Source of the DNA: Lachnoclostridium sp. UBA1175
GTDB taxonomy: Bacteria; Bacillota; Clostridia; Lachnospirales; Lachnospiraceae
Length of the DNA: 64,000 bases
Assembly (NCBI GenBank): GCA_002311665.1
Contig: DBYX01000009.1
Location: 106,687 to 170,686, forward strand
Reading direction: 5' to 3'
The first letter of the stretch is position 1. Each line of letters begins with the position of its first letter. This document shows positions 17,015 to 24,609 of the stretch, in pieces. The notes beneath the pieces are model-generated. The model did not search any database, was not told the origin of the DNA, and was given only the letters and a program-made list of their open reading frames with translations. The position numbers and the translations under genes are program-made.

Positions 17015-18304
17015 TCAATCACTTTTTCCACAGGTCGGAACTGCATTTTCCGAAGAATCCCGAACCGCTTCGTTTTGCATCGCCGGCTCCTCCAGGTCCC
17101 GGATCCGCCGGATCCGTCCTATCCCGAGCGCGATCACGGCAAGGCAGATGCCCGAAGCGAAGATCGTGACCGACGCACCGCTGCCGACACCTCCGCCGGT
17201 CATCCTCCCGACTGCATCGGCGATGACGCCGGAGAGTCCGTACGCGATCACATAGCCCGACTGCGAGATAAATCCGATCAGGCCCCACGCACGCCCCTGC
17301 AGTTCCTCCGGGATGTTCGTCCGCGCCAGATAGTCCAGACTGTTGTTGGCAAACGGGATCGCCGTAAAAAACAGGAAACCGAATGTGCAGATGACGTAAA
17401 GGTTTTGAAACACACCGAACATAGCCATCATAACACCGGCGAACGAGAGCCCGATGCCAAGCGTCCTCACAAATCTCCGTTTGAGCCCGCGGATGCCGAG
17501 AAACGCGCCGGACACGAGCATGCCCGAAGCCGAAACCGTCTCCACGATCCCGAGCGTCTTCGAGTCGGAAAATGAGAGAACGAACGGTTCCGCAAGCACC
17601 TGGAACACGCCCATGAAGAGCGTAATGACGGAGGTCACGAGGACCAGCAGAAACAGGCCCCGCTTCCCGGACACTGCCCTCCATCCCTCCTTTATGCTCT
17701 CGACAAACGATGCGTCCTCGCCCGAGGGCTTGCTCCCGAGGCCCCGACGCACAACCGCTGCCGCGAAAATCGTCACGAAAAATGTCGCAATATCGATGAT
17801 CAGGATCAGTTTGATGTCACTGACTGTGAGAAGGAATCCCGCGATGATCGGCGAGAGCAGGTATCTGGCACTGCCCGCTATCGACATGAGGCCGTTGGCC
17901 TTTGAGAACTGTTCCTTCGTCAGCAGATCCGTGATCGTCGCGGTGAACGCAGGTTCCAGCAGCGCGGAGAAGACGGAACTGACGATAACTCCCACGTAGA
18001 TTTGCCAGATTGCGGCGTCCCCGTGAAGCATGCAGATCAGGATGAACCAGACGCCCAGCCCCGAACAGCCGTCCCCGATCATCATCAGCAGCCGCCGGTC
18101 ATACCGATCCGCCAGGACGCCGGCGGGCACCTTGAGCAAAAGCCCCGGCAGAAACGCGAGAAACGTCAGTAACGCCATGCTCGCCGCGCTGCCCGTCTTT
18201 TGAAAAATGTAGATCCCGAGGCCGAAGCCGGTGAGCCCTCCCCCGATGGACGAGATGAACTCTCCCGCCCAGAGTAACAAGAATTTTCCGTAATTTCTCT
18301 CCAT
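17015..18304 (-). CDS. MFS transporter (macrolide-efflux/MefA-like, MFS_3 type)
   Basis: The product is 429 residues with about 12 hydrophobic segments. The MFS motif between TM2 and TM3 is readable as AGVLADRYDRRLLMM. A long cytoplasmic loop separates the two halves (around GLGSKPSGEDASFVESIKEG). The pattern matches the MefA/EntS-like exporter group, which moves drugs or small metabolites out by proton antiport. The substrate is unknown, and a resistance role is not supported by anything nearby. The ribosome site is GGGCGGTG. A ~200-base gap separates it from the methyltransferase gene upstream; I see no clear promoter or terminator in that gap. Confidence 0.88.
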   Translation of the reverse strand: MERNYGKFLLLWAGEFISSIGGGLTGFGLGIYIFQKTGSAASMALLTFLAFLPGLLLKVPAGVLADRYDRRLLMMIGDGCSGLGVWFILICMLHGDAAIWQIYVGVIVSSVFSALLEPAFTATITDLLTKEQFSKANGLMSIAGSARYLLSPIIAGFLLTVSDIKLILIIDIATFFVTIFAAAVVRRGLGSKPSGEDASFVESIKEGWRAVSGKRGLFLLVLVTSVITLFMGVFQVLAEPFVLSFSDSKTLGIVETVSASGMLVSGAFLGIRGLKRRFVRTLGIGLSFAGVMMAMFGVFQNLYVICTFGFLFFTAIPFANNSLDYLARTNIPEELQGRAWGLIGFISQSGYVIAYGLSGVIADAVGRMTGGGVGSGASVTIFASGICLAVIALGIGRIRRIRDLEEPAMQNEAVRDSSENAVPTCGKSD

Positions 18305-18506
18305 AAAACACCGCCCGTGATTTGAAATGTATCAGCTCTTTGTGTCGCATACCGTCACGACACTCTGACAATCACATCATATCCGAACCGCGGGCGGAAG
18401 TCTTAATCCGTTCCTTCTCCGTTTCTTATCTGTTTGTTAAACTGTTCCGTCATATACAATGCCGGAATAATATGCGTTTCTCTGTCTGCGACGGCAAAGC
18501 GGATAA

Positions 18507-19334
18507 TCACTTCCTGCGCAGCACCCAGATCAGGTTGCTCCGGTACTGACGGGCTGTTGTGATATCGCGGATATCCTCCTTGTCACCGAGATATCCCCGG
18601 TAGATATCGAGCACCTCAAAGCCGCACAGTTTCGCCAGCAGAAACACTTCCGAGCGATATGTCTCACGCATTATCAGCGGACGCACACGCTCTCCGATCA
18701 CATTGCCTTCATCGTCGTATGTCTCAAACTTCCAGTGACCGTACATTTGCTGCGTATACGGGTCGTAAGTGATGGCGTTGTAGATTTTCTCGCGCCTGCC
18801 CTCGCTGTTGACATACTCAAGCCGAAGCGAATAATCCTTCTGCGGATCCGTCTGCATCTGCTGCATCTGCATCGGCGGCCACGGATCGAAGGTGTTGAAT
18901 GTAAGGATCCCGCCGTCCGTCAGCTGCTCACGGATATTGCAAAGCGCCTCGATCTGGAGCTCCTGTGTCGGAAGATGCATAAATCCGCTCCGCGCGATGA
19001 TCGCAAGCGAATACTTCCGTCCGGAGCTGAACTTTGTCATATCCGCCGGGTATATGTTCAGGGAGAGACCCATTGCCTCAGCTTTCGCGGCAGCGACCTT
19101 GCACATCTCCTCGGAGAGGTCGGTTCCGTCGACCTCGATGCCGCGCTCGGCGAGGTACAGAAGCACCGCACCGGTACCGCAGGCGATGTCGACGACGCCT
19201 CCCTTTCCGAAGTGGCGCGCCAGATTCAGGTAAAACTCCTGAAAACCTTCGTGGTTGTCCTGTCCCTGGCTGTACATCACGTCCAGGTAGCGGTCGTAAT
19301 TTTCCGCAACATCTTTATAATCATGCAGATCCAT
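18507..19334 (-). CDS. class I SAM-dependent methyltransferase
   Basis: The product is 275 residues. SAM-binding motif I is VVDIACGTGAVLLYLAERG (about residues 47-65), followed by an acidic residue in DGTDLSEEM and the post-I segment IYPADMTKFSS. The C-terminal part has WPP and MRETYRSEVFLLAKLCGFEV elements, common in the Methyltransf_25/11 group. The substrate is unknown. The start has AAGGAG at the right distance. It lies 13 bases after the 2H-phosphoesterase/GNAT gene, so it is probably on the same T-box-controlled transcript. Confidence 0.88.
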   Translation of the reverse strand: MDLHDYKDVAENYDRYLDVMYSQGQDNHEGFQEFYLNLARHFGKGGVVDIACGTGAVLLYLAERGIEVDGTDLSEEMCKVAAAKAEAMGLSLNIYPADMTKFSSGRKYSLAIIARSGFMHLPTQELQIEALCNIREQLTDGGILTFNTFDPWPPMQMQQMQTDPQKDYSLRLEYVNSEGRREKIYNAITYDPYTQQMYGHWKFETYDDEGNVIGERVRPLIMRETYRSEVFLLAKLCGFEVLDIYRGYLGDKEDIRDITTARQYRSNLIWVLRRK

Positions 19335-19347
19335 AGTCTTTCTCCTT

Positions 19348-20346
19348 TCACATCAGATTCTTTTCCATATACCCGCATGTGAACGGGAAGAAGTCAAACT
19401 TTTCGGTGCCGGTGTGAACGAAGCCGTGCTTCTCGTACCACTGCCGGAGCACCGCGTTCTCCTCCACGATGCCGATCCGAAGTTTGCTCCGCCCGAGCAG
19501 CCGCACTTTCGCGAAGCAATCCTCGAGCAGCTTCGCCCCGATCCCGCAGTGGCGAAACTCCGGAAGCACCGCCAGATTGTTGAGCTCCGCACTACCGTCC
19601 TCCTGCAGATAGACTGAGTAATACCCCACGATCCTCCCGTGCTGCGCGTACACGTACATCGGACGTTTCTCCATAAAATACTGATACATAAGCCTCCGCT
19701 CGTCCATCGCGAACGCGGTGAATCGCGGTGCATTGTCCGGTGTGAAGCCGAACTCGTCGGCCACCGTGCGGAATGAACTGCGGATCACTTCCACACACTC
19801 GGGGATTTCCTCCTGCGCCATCTCACGGACCTTGCCGAACAACCCGGTGTCCCGAAGGTTCACGCTCATAATATGTCTTGTCGGGAAGAACTCGTACAGG
19901 TGCAGCGAGTTGATCTTTCCGACGAACGGCTTGAACTCGTGAAGCACGTACGGTGTGGCGCGGAAAATCTCATCCGGCTCGTCGATCAGAAGCGTGGTAT
20001 GCGGTGTCCAGTGGAACGAGTCACTGCATTTTTCCTTCAGGATGAGAAGGTCGTCATTTATGTCCGGGCCTGCGAAAAGGACTCTTGCGCCATTGAAGAT
20101 TCCGAGGTGATTGAAGGTCACCTCGAAGGAATCGACCTCCGAAGACAGCCTCCGAAGAAGCTCCTTGAGCATCTCCTCACGGTCGGTTGGGAAGGACCCG
20201 AGAGTGATATGCATCGGGATGTTTTTGGTGTGGGTACCGACGAACCCCTTTTCGTACAAAAGGTTCTGGAATCCGGCGAGGATCTCCTCCGACGCGTCGT
20301 CGTAACCGGCCAGAATGTACAGCATTTTGTTCGATTCTTCTGCCAT
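19348..20346 (-). CDS. 2H-phosphoesterase (2'-5' RNA ligase-like) / GNAT acetyltransferase fusion
   Basis: The product is 332 residues with two domains. Residues 1-170 are a 2H phosphoesterase with both signature motifs, HIT at 46-48 and HTT at 116-118, in the usual strand context (MHITLGSF and PHTTLLID). Such enzymes open 2',3'-cyclic phosphates, ligate 2'-5' RNA ends or open ADP-ribose 1'',2''-cyclic phosphate. Residues ~178-332 are a GNAT domain with the acetyl-CoA loop PEFRHCGIGAKLL and the C-terminal element WYEKHGFVHTG. The start has CAGGAGAAC upstream. It is the first gene after a T-box leader and is followed by a methyltransferase. The substrates of both domains are unknown. Confidence 0.88.
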   Translation of the reverse strand: MAEESNKMLYILAGYDDASEEILAGFQNLLYEKGFVGTHTKNIPMHITLGSFPTDREEMLKELLRRLSSEVDSFEVTFNHLGIFNGARVLFAGPDINDDLLILKEKCSDSFHWTPHTTLLIDEPDEIFRATPYVLHEFKPFVGKINSLHLYEFFPTRHIMSVNLRDTGLFGKVREMAQEEIPECVEVIRSSFRTVADEFGFTPDNAPRFTAFAMDERRLMYQYFMEKRPMYVYAQHGRIVGYYSVYLQEDGSAELNNLAVLPEFRHCGIGAKLLEDCFAKVRLLGRSKLRIGIVEENAVLRQWYEKHGFVHTGTEKFDFFPFTCGYMEKNLM

Positions 20347-20395
20347 GTTGTTCTCCTGTTCCGCCGCTTTGCGCGGCTGTTTTTATGGTAATAAC

Positions 20396-20652
20396 AACAA
20401 GAAAAGCACCCTTTGACCGCAAATATACGATCCTAAGGGTGCTGTCGCACGGTTCCACCTTAACTTTTCACTTCGGATTCCAACAAATCCTAACCTTTAA
20501 CGCAGGCATACGGTAACGCTTACTCGATTCGGCCTTACAGCTCAGGAATGGTTTTCGTTCATCGTCCTCATAAGCGGCTTCCACCGAGCGCCGCTCTCTC
20601 TGGATGATTCGTGAGGAACTACTCTTTCCGTCGTTGCTTTTCTCGTGTTATT
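20396..20652 (-). promoter_or_regulatory. T-box riboswitch leader, probably threonine-responsive
   Basis: On the minus strand, downstream of a strong promoter, the transcript shows Stem I landmarks (AGAGAG, GGTGGAAGCCGC, CTGAGCTG and AGTAAGCGTTACCG), then the conserved T-box element AAGGTGGAACCGTG, and then a terminator hairpin. The specifier region reads GAACGAAAACCATTCCTGAG. ACC (Thr), followed by A, is my first reading; AAC (Asn) is the alternative. The bulge TGGA implies a tRNA with U at the discriminator position, which fits Gram-positive tRNA-Thr and not tRNA-Asn. Uncharged tRNA would allow read-through into the 2H/GNAT gene. That target is unusual for a T-box. Confidence 0.92.
20398..20443 (-). 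terminator. terminator of the T-box leader
   Basis: On the minus strand AGCACCCTT pairs with AAGGGTGCT, followed by TTTCTTG. The GGTGGAACC T-box element lies about 10 bases before it, the expected place for the competing antiterminator. A second small hairpin (GCCGC pairing with GCGGC) follows at about 20360-20376, just before the ribosome site. Confidence 0.88.
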
Positions 20653-20658
20653 GGCGTT

Positions 20659-20687
20659 ACTATACCAAGTCCCGCCGCATTTGTCAA
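20659..20687 (-). promoter_or_regulatory. consensus sigma-A promoter of the T-box operon
   Basis: On the minus strand a perfect TTGACA and TATAGT are separated by exactly 17 bases. The -35 element overlaps the last codons of the ADP-ribosylglycohydrolase gene (stop at 20684). Transcription would start near 20652, immediately before T-box Stem I. Confidence 0.9.
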
Positions 20688-21484
20688 CGGGTTATTTTCC
20701 GCGTAAGCGCCTCGACTGTCGCCCGCATGTCCGGCTTGATGCGCCGCAGGCATTCCTCCTTAAGCCGCGCGGGAACGCCGTACATCGCCTCGCCCATCGC
20801 GCCGGCAATCGCACCGATCGTGTCGGCATCGCCGCCGAGCGAAACCGCGTTTCTCACGACATCCTCGAAGTCCGTTCCGTCGAAAAATGCCCGCAGCGCC
20901 TTCGGGAGCGTGTCCATACACGACTCGTCGTGGCTGTGTCTGGCGCGCATCTCCTCCAGTGTCTCGGAGAAGTCGTAGCCGAACTCGCGCTTCACATACT
21001 CCTCAATCTCCTGCTTGGCAGCGCCGGTGCGCGCGAGGAAGATCACGGCCGCCGTGCACTCCGCGCCCTTGAGCCCCTCCGGATGATTGTGGGATACGTT
21101 CGCCGTTGCTCTCGCGACCTCGCGGGTCCGCTCGATCGTGTCGTACAGCCAGCCCGCTGCCGAAACGCGCATCGCCGAACCGTTGCCGTAACTGTTGTAC
21201 GGTTTCGGGTTGCGATCCGATATCCAGTGGATGAACCGCGCGCCGTAGCCTGCGTGGGGATACCGCTGCCCCCACTTCTGCATCGTTTTGACGCAGGCCG
21301 CCTCGATCTCCGCGACGCCGGCTTCCCTGCCGGCACTCATAAGCGCCTCCGCGACCGCCACGGTCATCACGGTGTCGTCCGTCCAGCTGTCGCCCCTCTC
21401 GAAGAGCTCAAACTCCTTGGTCTTCCCGCCGTTGTCAAATTCGAATTTGCTGCCGATGATGTCTCCTAAGATTGCTCCGTACAT
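20684..21484 (-). CDS. ADP-ribosylglycohydrolase (DraG/ARH family)
   Basis: The product is 266 residues from the ATG at 21482-21484 (MYGAILGDIIG) with AGGGAGGAT upstream. It has the family's metal-binding motifs: the N-terminal GD (GAILGDIIGS), WTDDT (T35-D37) and the C-terminal GGDADTIGAI near residue 215. These residues bind two Mg/Mn ions and cleave ADP-ribose from proteins or other acceptors. The acceptor here is unknown. It lies between the macro-domain gene and the T-box-led 2H/GNAT gene, so three ADP-ribose- or RNA-end-related genes are adjacent. The T-box promoter overlaps its 3' end. Confidence 0.92.
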   Translation of the reverse strand: MYGAILGDIIGSKFEFDNGGKTKEFELFERGDSWTDDTVMTVAVAEALMSAGREAGVAEIEAACVKTMQKWGQRYPHAGYGARFIHWISDRNPKPYNSYGNGSAMRVSAAGWLYDTIERTREVARATANVSHNHPEGLKGAECTAAVIFLARTGAAKQEIEEYVKREFGYDFSETLEEMRARHSHDESCMDTLPKALRAFFDGTDFEDVVRNAVSLGGDADTIGAIAGAMGEAMYGVPARLKEECLRRIKPDMRATVEALTRKITR

Positions 21485-21575
21485 AGTATAATCCTCCCTG
21501 TGTGTCATTGTTCTTTCTGACTCAATGATACACCGTTCCCGGACAAAAAGGGTCTCCCGGCGGGAGACCTTTTCA

Positions 21576-22610
21576 TCAGTTACCTAAAAGCGGCTGATTA
21601 CATACGAAAAGCATCGAGTTGATCTCGTCGATGTCGTACTGCCCTGTTTCGATGCACTGCATCACCAGGCGATCCCGTCTGCTGTACGGGTTGAACGCCA
21701 TATCCGCGCTCGCCAGCAGCTCCGCGGACTCCTCCAGTGTCAGGCGAAGCGCGATGCAGAAGCCGAGCACCGTCTTCTTCTGCGGGTTTTTCGTGTCGCC
21801 GCACATAATTTTGGAAAATGCACCCTTGGTCACGTTCGCGCGCTTGTACACGACCGTGTTGTCAATGTCTTTCTTGATGATCATCTGCAACAAATGATCC
21901 CGGAAGGACAGCGCGTCCTTTCTGTCGACCATATACAGACTCTTGTCGAAGGTTTTCTCGTTGATGGGCTTCGGCACAGGTGCGCACTGTGATTGCCGCA
22001 TGTGCGCCTCCCGGCGCTCGTATCTTGCGTTGCGTGAACGTCTGCCCTCCTCATACTCTCTGCGGTGTGCCTCGAGCACTTCCTCATCCGTGATGAAAGA
22101 CTCCACCCCGAAGAAGAGATTGCTCGACAGGCGGAACGCCTTCTCGTCGAACACGACAAGCTTCACGGTCATCTCCACGTCATCGCGCATCAGGAACCGT
22201 CCGATCTCATCTAGCGCGATCCGCAGCGCCTCCGCCTTCGGAAAACCGTATTCCCCCGTCGCGATCAACGGAAACGCAACGCTCCGGCATCCCAGTTCCG
22301 CTGCCTTTGCGAGCGATTTCGAGTAACAGCTCTTGAGAGTGTCGAACTCTCCCGCCGAGCCGCCCTGCCACGAGGGTCCTACGGTGTGGATGATATACTT
22401 CGCCTTCAGGGCAAATGCCGGTGTCACCGCGACCTCGCCGCGAGCGATATCCCCGATCTTCCGCCGCTCCGCGAGAAGCTGCTCCGCGCCCGCGGCCTTG
22501 TACACCGCGGCGTCGGTGCCCGCGCCGAAGATCGGCTGCGGATTGGCCGTGTTGACGATCGCGTCGGCCTTCACCTTGGTTATGTCATCCCGAATGATCT
22601 GCAGCGGCAC
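21576..22610 (-). CDS. macro-domain protein with C-terminal HTH-like domain
   Basis: The product is 344 residues. I placed the start at GTG 22608-22610 because AGGGGGTGAG lies just upstream and the conserved macro domain begins at once (VPLQIIRDDITKVKADAIVN). The macro domain (about 1-165) shows the ADP-ribose-binding VNTAN, the AVYKAAG helix and the GEYGFP loop. After a charged linker, residues ~240-344 form a helical domain resembling XRE-type HTH (VYKRANVTKGAFSKIMCG, LGFCIALRLTLEESAELL). Macro domains bind or hydrolyse ADP-ribose, its 1''-phosphate or protein-linked ADP-ribose. The fusion suggests ADP-ribose sensing coupled to nucleic-acid binding, which is inference. Confidence 0.85.
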   Translation of the reverse strand: MPLQIIRDDITKVKADAIVNTANPQPIFGAGTDAAVYKAAGAEQLLAERRKIGDIARGEVAVTPAFALKAKYIIHTVGPSWQGGSAGEFDTLKSCYSKSLAKAAELGCRSVAFPLIATGEYGFPKAEALRIALDEIGRFLMRDDVEMTVKLVVFDEKAFRLSSNLFFGVESFITDEEVLEAHRREYEEGRRSRNARYERREAHMRQSQCAPVPKPINEKTFDKSLYMVDRKDALSFRDHLLQMIIKKDIDNTVVYKRANVTKGAFSKIMCGDTKNPQKKTVLGFCIALRLTLEESAELLASADMAFNPYSRRDRLVMQCIETGQYDIDEINSMLFVCNQPLLGN

Positions 22611-22630
22611 AGTCTCACCCCCTGTCGTCG

Positions 22631-23059
22631 TTAAATCCCTGTGTTTCCGTTCTTCTCCGGACCACTCTGTTCGCATACACCGCGGCGTTTCCAAAAGTAC
22701 AGTTCCACCGCTGCCAGGATCGCACAACCGACGCCGTAGCACACGATGTCCTTCCGGTCGAAGTACCCGCCGAGCAGCACACGCAGAAAGCGGTTGTCCG
22801 CCACGCCCAGAAGCTTCGTGATCCGGCAGTACTGGAGCACCTCAACCGCTACCGCAAACAAAAACACCCAAAGCGGCAGAAGCGGACACCCCTCCGGCAG
22901 GAAAACCCTGACCAGCGTGTACACGGCCACCACCACAAGAATATCACCGCCGTACGGACGGACAAAGCGGTCGTGTGCATACAACGCGATGAACACCTCG
23001 ATTGCCGCGATCAAAACCGTGAGCGCAAGATAGATCAGCCGCTTCGTACTCTTCTTCAT
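22631..23059 (-). CDS. DUF2809 membrane protein
   Basis: The product is 142 residues from the ATG 23057-23059, preceded by AGGGGGAG. Four hydrophobic helices are visible (LIYLALTVLIAAIEVFIALY, DILVVVAVYTLVRVF, LLPLWVFLFAVAVEVLQY, DIVCYGVGCAILAAVELYFW). The motif RFVRPYGGDILVV is characteristic of DUF2809. The function is unknown. The stop lies 20 bases before the macro-domain gene, and the citrate-synthase-like gene ends 35 bases upstream of its start, so it may be read from either unit. Confidence 0.88.
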   Translation of the reverse strand: MKKSTKRLIYLALTVLIAAIEVFIALYAHDRFVRPYGGDILVVVAVYTLVRVFLPEGCPLLPLWVFLFAVAVEVLQYCRITKLLGVADNRFLRVLLGGYFDRKDIVCYGVGCAILAAVELYFWKRRGVCEQSGPEKNGNTGI

Positions 23060-23094
23060 AACTCCCCCTGTGCGGTCATCCCGCATTCTTCCCG

Positions 23095-24477
23095 TTACAG
23101 AAGGTTCGCTCTCGACTGCGTCAGCCGTACGTACCTCTGCTCCAGTTCCTCCTCACTGATGACCGTTATCCTTCCGGCATCGTACTCCGAGGTAACCCAG
23201 TCGTATATGCTCTTGATGACCGGGTCGGTCTTCGGAAGGGCCTCCTCACCGCGTGCCCTCCGGTACTCGTTGACCCAAAACGCAACGCCTGCCACGCCGG
23301 ACGTGCTCGAGACGGAAACCTTCGGCGGCCGGTTCAACAGAGCGCCCGTGTCGAAAATGTTGTAGATCTCCGGGTTCTTCATCATCCCGTCCGCGTGGAT
23401 CCCGGCCCTGGTCAGATTGAAGTTGGCGCCGACGAAAGGTGTCATCGGCGGGATCTCGTAGTTCGTCTCGTGCTGGATGTACTCCGCGATCTCCGTGATC
23501 ACCTGCGTGTTCATTCCGTTCAGATGCCCGCGCAGCGATGCGTACTCGAACACCATCGCCTCAAGCGGAACATTGCCCGTGCGCTCACCGATGCCGAGCA
23601 AGGAGCAGTTGACGCCCGCGGCGCCGTACATCCACGCCGTCGTCGCGTTCACGACGCCCTTGTAGAAATCGTTGTGGCCGTGCCATTCGATCATCTCCGA
23701 AGGCACATCGGAGTAGTGCTGCAGACCGTATATAATGCCCGATACACTTCTCGGAAGCGCCGCTCCGGGGTACGGAACACCGTAGCCCATCGTGTCACAC
23801 GCGCGGATCTTCACCGGGACGCCGCTCTGCGCCGAGAGCTCCATCAGCTTGTTGGCGAAGGGCACGACGAACCCGTAGAAATCAGCTCTTGTGATGTCCT
23901 CGAAATGACATCTCGGACGGAGTCCCGCCTCGATGCAGTCCGACACGATCCCCAGGTATTTGTCGAGAGCCTCCTTGCGGGTCAGACCCATTTTCTGAAA
24001 AATATGATAGTCGGAGCAGCTGACCAGTATACCGGTCTCTTTGACTCCGATCGATCTCACAAGTTCAAAATCCTTCTTGTTCGCGCGGATCCACGTCGTG
24101 ATCTCCGGGAACTTGTACCCGAGCTCCATGCACTGCTCAAGCGCCTTCCGATCCTTCTCCGAGTACACGAAAAACTCCGTCTGACGGATCATGCCGTTCG
24201 GCCCGCCGAGCTTGTTCAGCAGCTTGTAGATGTGCACCATCTGCTCGGTCGTATACGGCGCTCTCGACTGCTGTCCGTCGCGAAATGTGGTGTCGGTGAT
24301 GAAGATATCCTCCGTCATCTGCTCCGGTACACGGCGATAGTTGAACGCAATCTTCGGCGTCTCGGTGTAGGGGAACATCTCGCGGAACAGCTCCGGCTTC
24401 TCCACATCCTGCAGCTGATAGGAGTACGGGTCCTGCTCCAGCTTGTAAGTCTTGTTGCTCAGGGAAATATCTCTCAT
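23095..24477 (-). CDS. DRE-TIM metallolyase: probable Re-citrate synthase (isopropylmalate/homocitrate-synthase-like)
   Basis: The product is 460 residues from the ATG 24475-24477, with TGAGG ten bases upstream; a much longer in-frame reading crosses the divergent LysR gene and is not real. The N-terminus is MRDISLSNKTYKLEQDPYSY. The DRE-TIM nucleus DTTFRDGQQSRAP is near residue 60, the metal site is IEWHGHNDF, and GIGERTGNVPLEAMV follows. This is the ~450-residue clostridial group that contains the experimentally known Re-citrate synthase of Clostridium kluyveri. The enzyme would make citrate from oxaloacetate and acetyl-CoA for glutamate synthesis. A 2-isopropylmalate or homocitrate synthase role is the alternative. 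Its divergent LysR neighbour probably regulates it. Confidence 0.85.
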   Translation of the reverse strand: MRDISLSNKTYKLEQDPYSYQLQDVEKPELFREMFPYTETPKIAFNYRRVPEQMTEDIFITDTTFRDGQQSRAPYTTEQMVHIYKLLNKLGGPNGMIRQTEFFVYSEKDRKALEQCMELGYKFPEITTWIRANKKDFELVRSIGVKETGILVSCSDYHIFQKMGLTRKEALDKYLGIVSDCIEAGLRPRCHFEDITRADFYGFVVPFANKLMELSAQSGVPVKIRACDTMGYGVPYPGAALPRSVSGIIYGLQHYSDVPSEMIEWHGHNDFYKGVVNATTAWMYGAAGVNCSLLGIGERTGNVPLEAMVFEYASLRGHLNGMNTQVITEIAEYIQHETNYEIPPMTPFVGANFNLTRAGIHADGMMKNPEIYNIFDTGALLNRPPKVSVSSTSGVAGVAFWVNEYRRARGEEALPKTDPVIKSIYDWVTSEYDAGRITVISEEELEQRYVRLTQSRANLL

Positions 24478-24514
24478 AACCAATACCTCACAAATCTCAA
24501 AATAATCTTTTACA

Positions 24515-24544
24515 AGTATATGCAAACGTGCTATAATTTGTAAA
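24515..24544 (-). promoter_or_regulatory. promoter of the citrate-synthase-like gene
   Basis: On the minus strand TTTACA and TATACT are separated by 18 bases in the AT-rich divergent region. The predicted start lies about 30 bases upstream of the ATG. The LysR-type palindrome at 24567-24581 is about 23 bases upstream of the -35 element, as expected for an activator site. Confidence 0.7.
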
Positions 24545-24566
24545 ATAAATAATTGTGATAGTATTA

Positions 24567-24581
24567 ATTCGATTTTCGAAT
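24567..24581. promoter_or_regulatory. candidate LysR-type operator (T-N11-A palindrome)
   Basis: ATTCGATTTTCGAAT is a perfect 6-bp inverted repeat with a 3-base centre, and it contains the T-N11-A pattern typical of LysR-family sites. It lies between the divergent citrate-synthase-like and lysR genes, 28 bases before the LysR start. It could serve both autoregulation and activation of the neighbour. Confidence 0.65.
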
Positions 24582-24609
24582 CATTGGTAATGGAAACGGA
24601 GACAATTAT

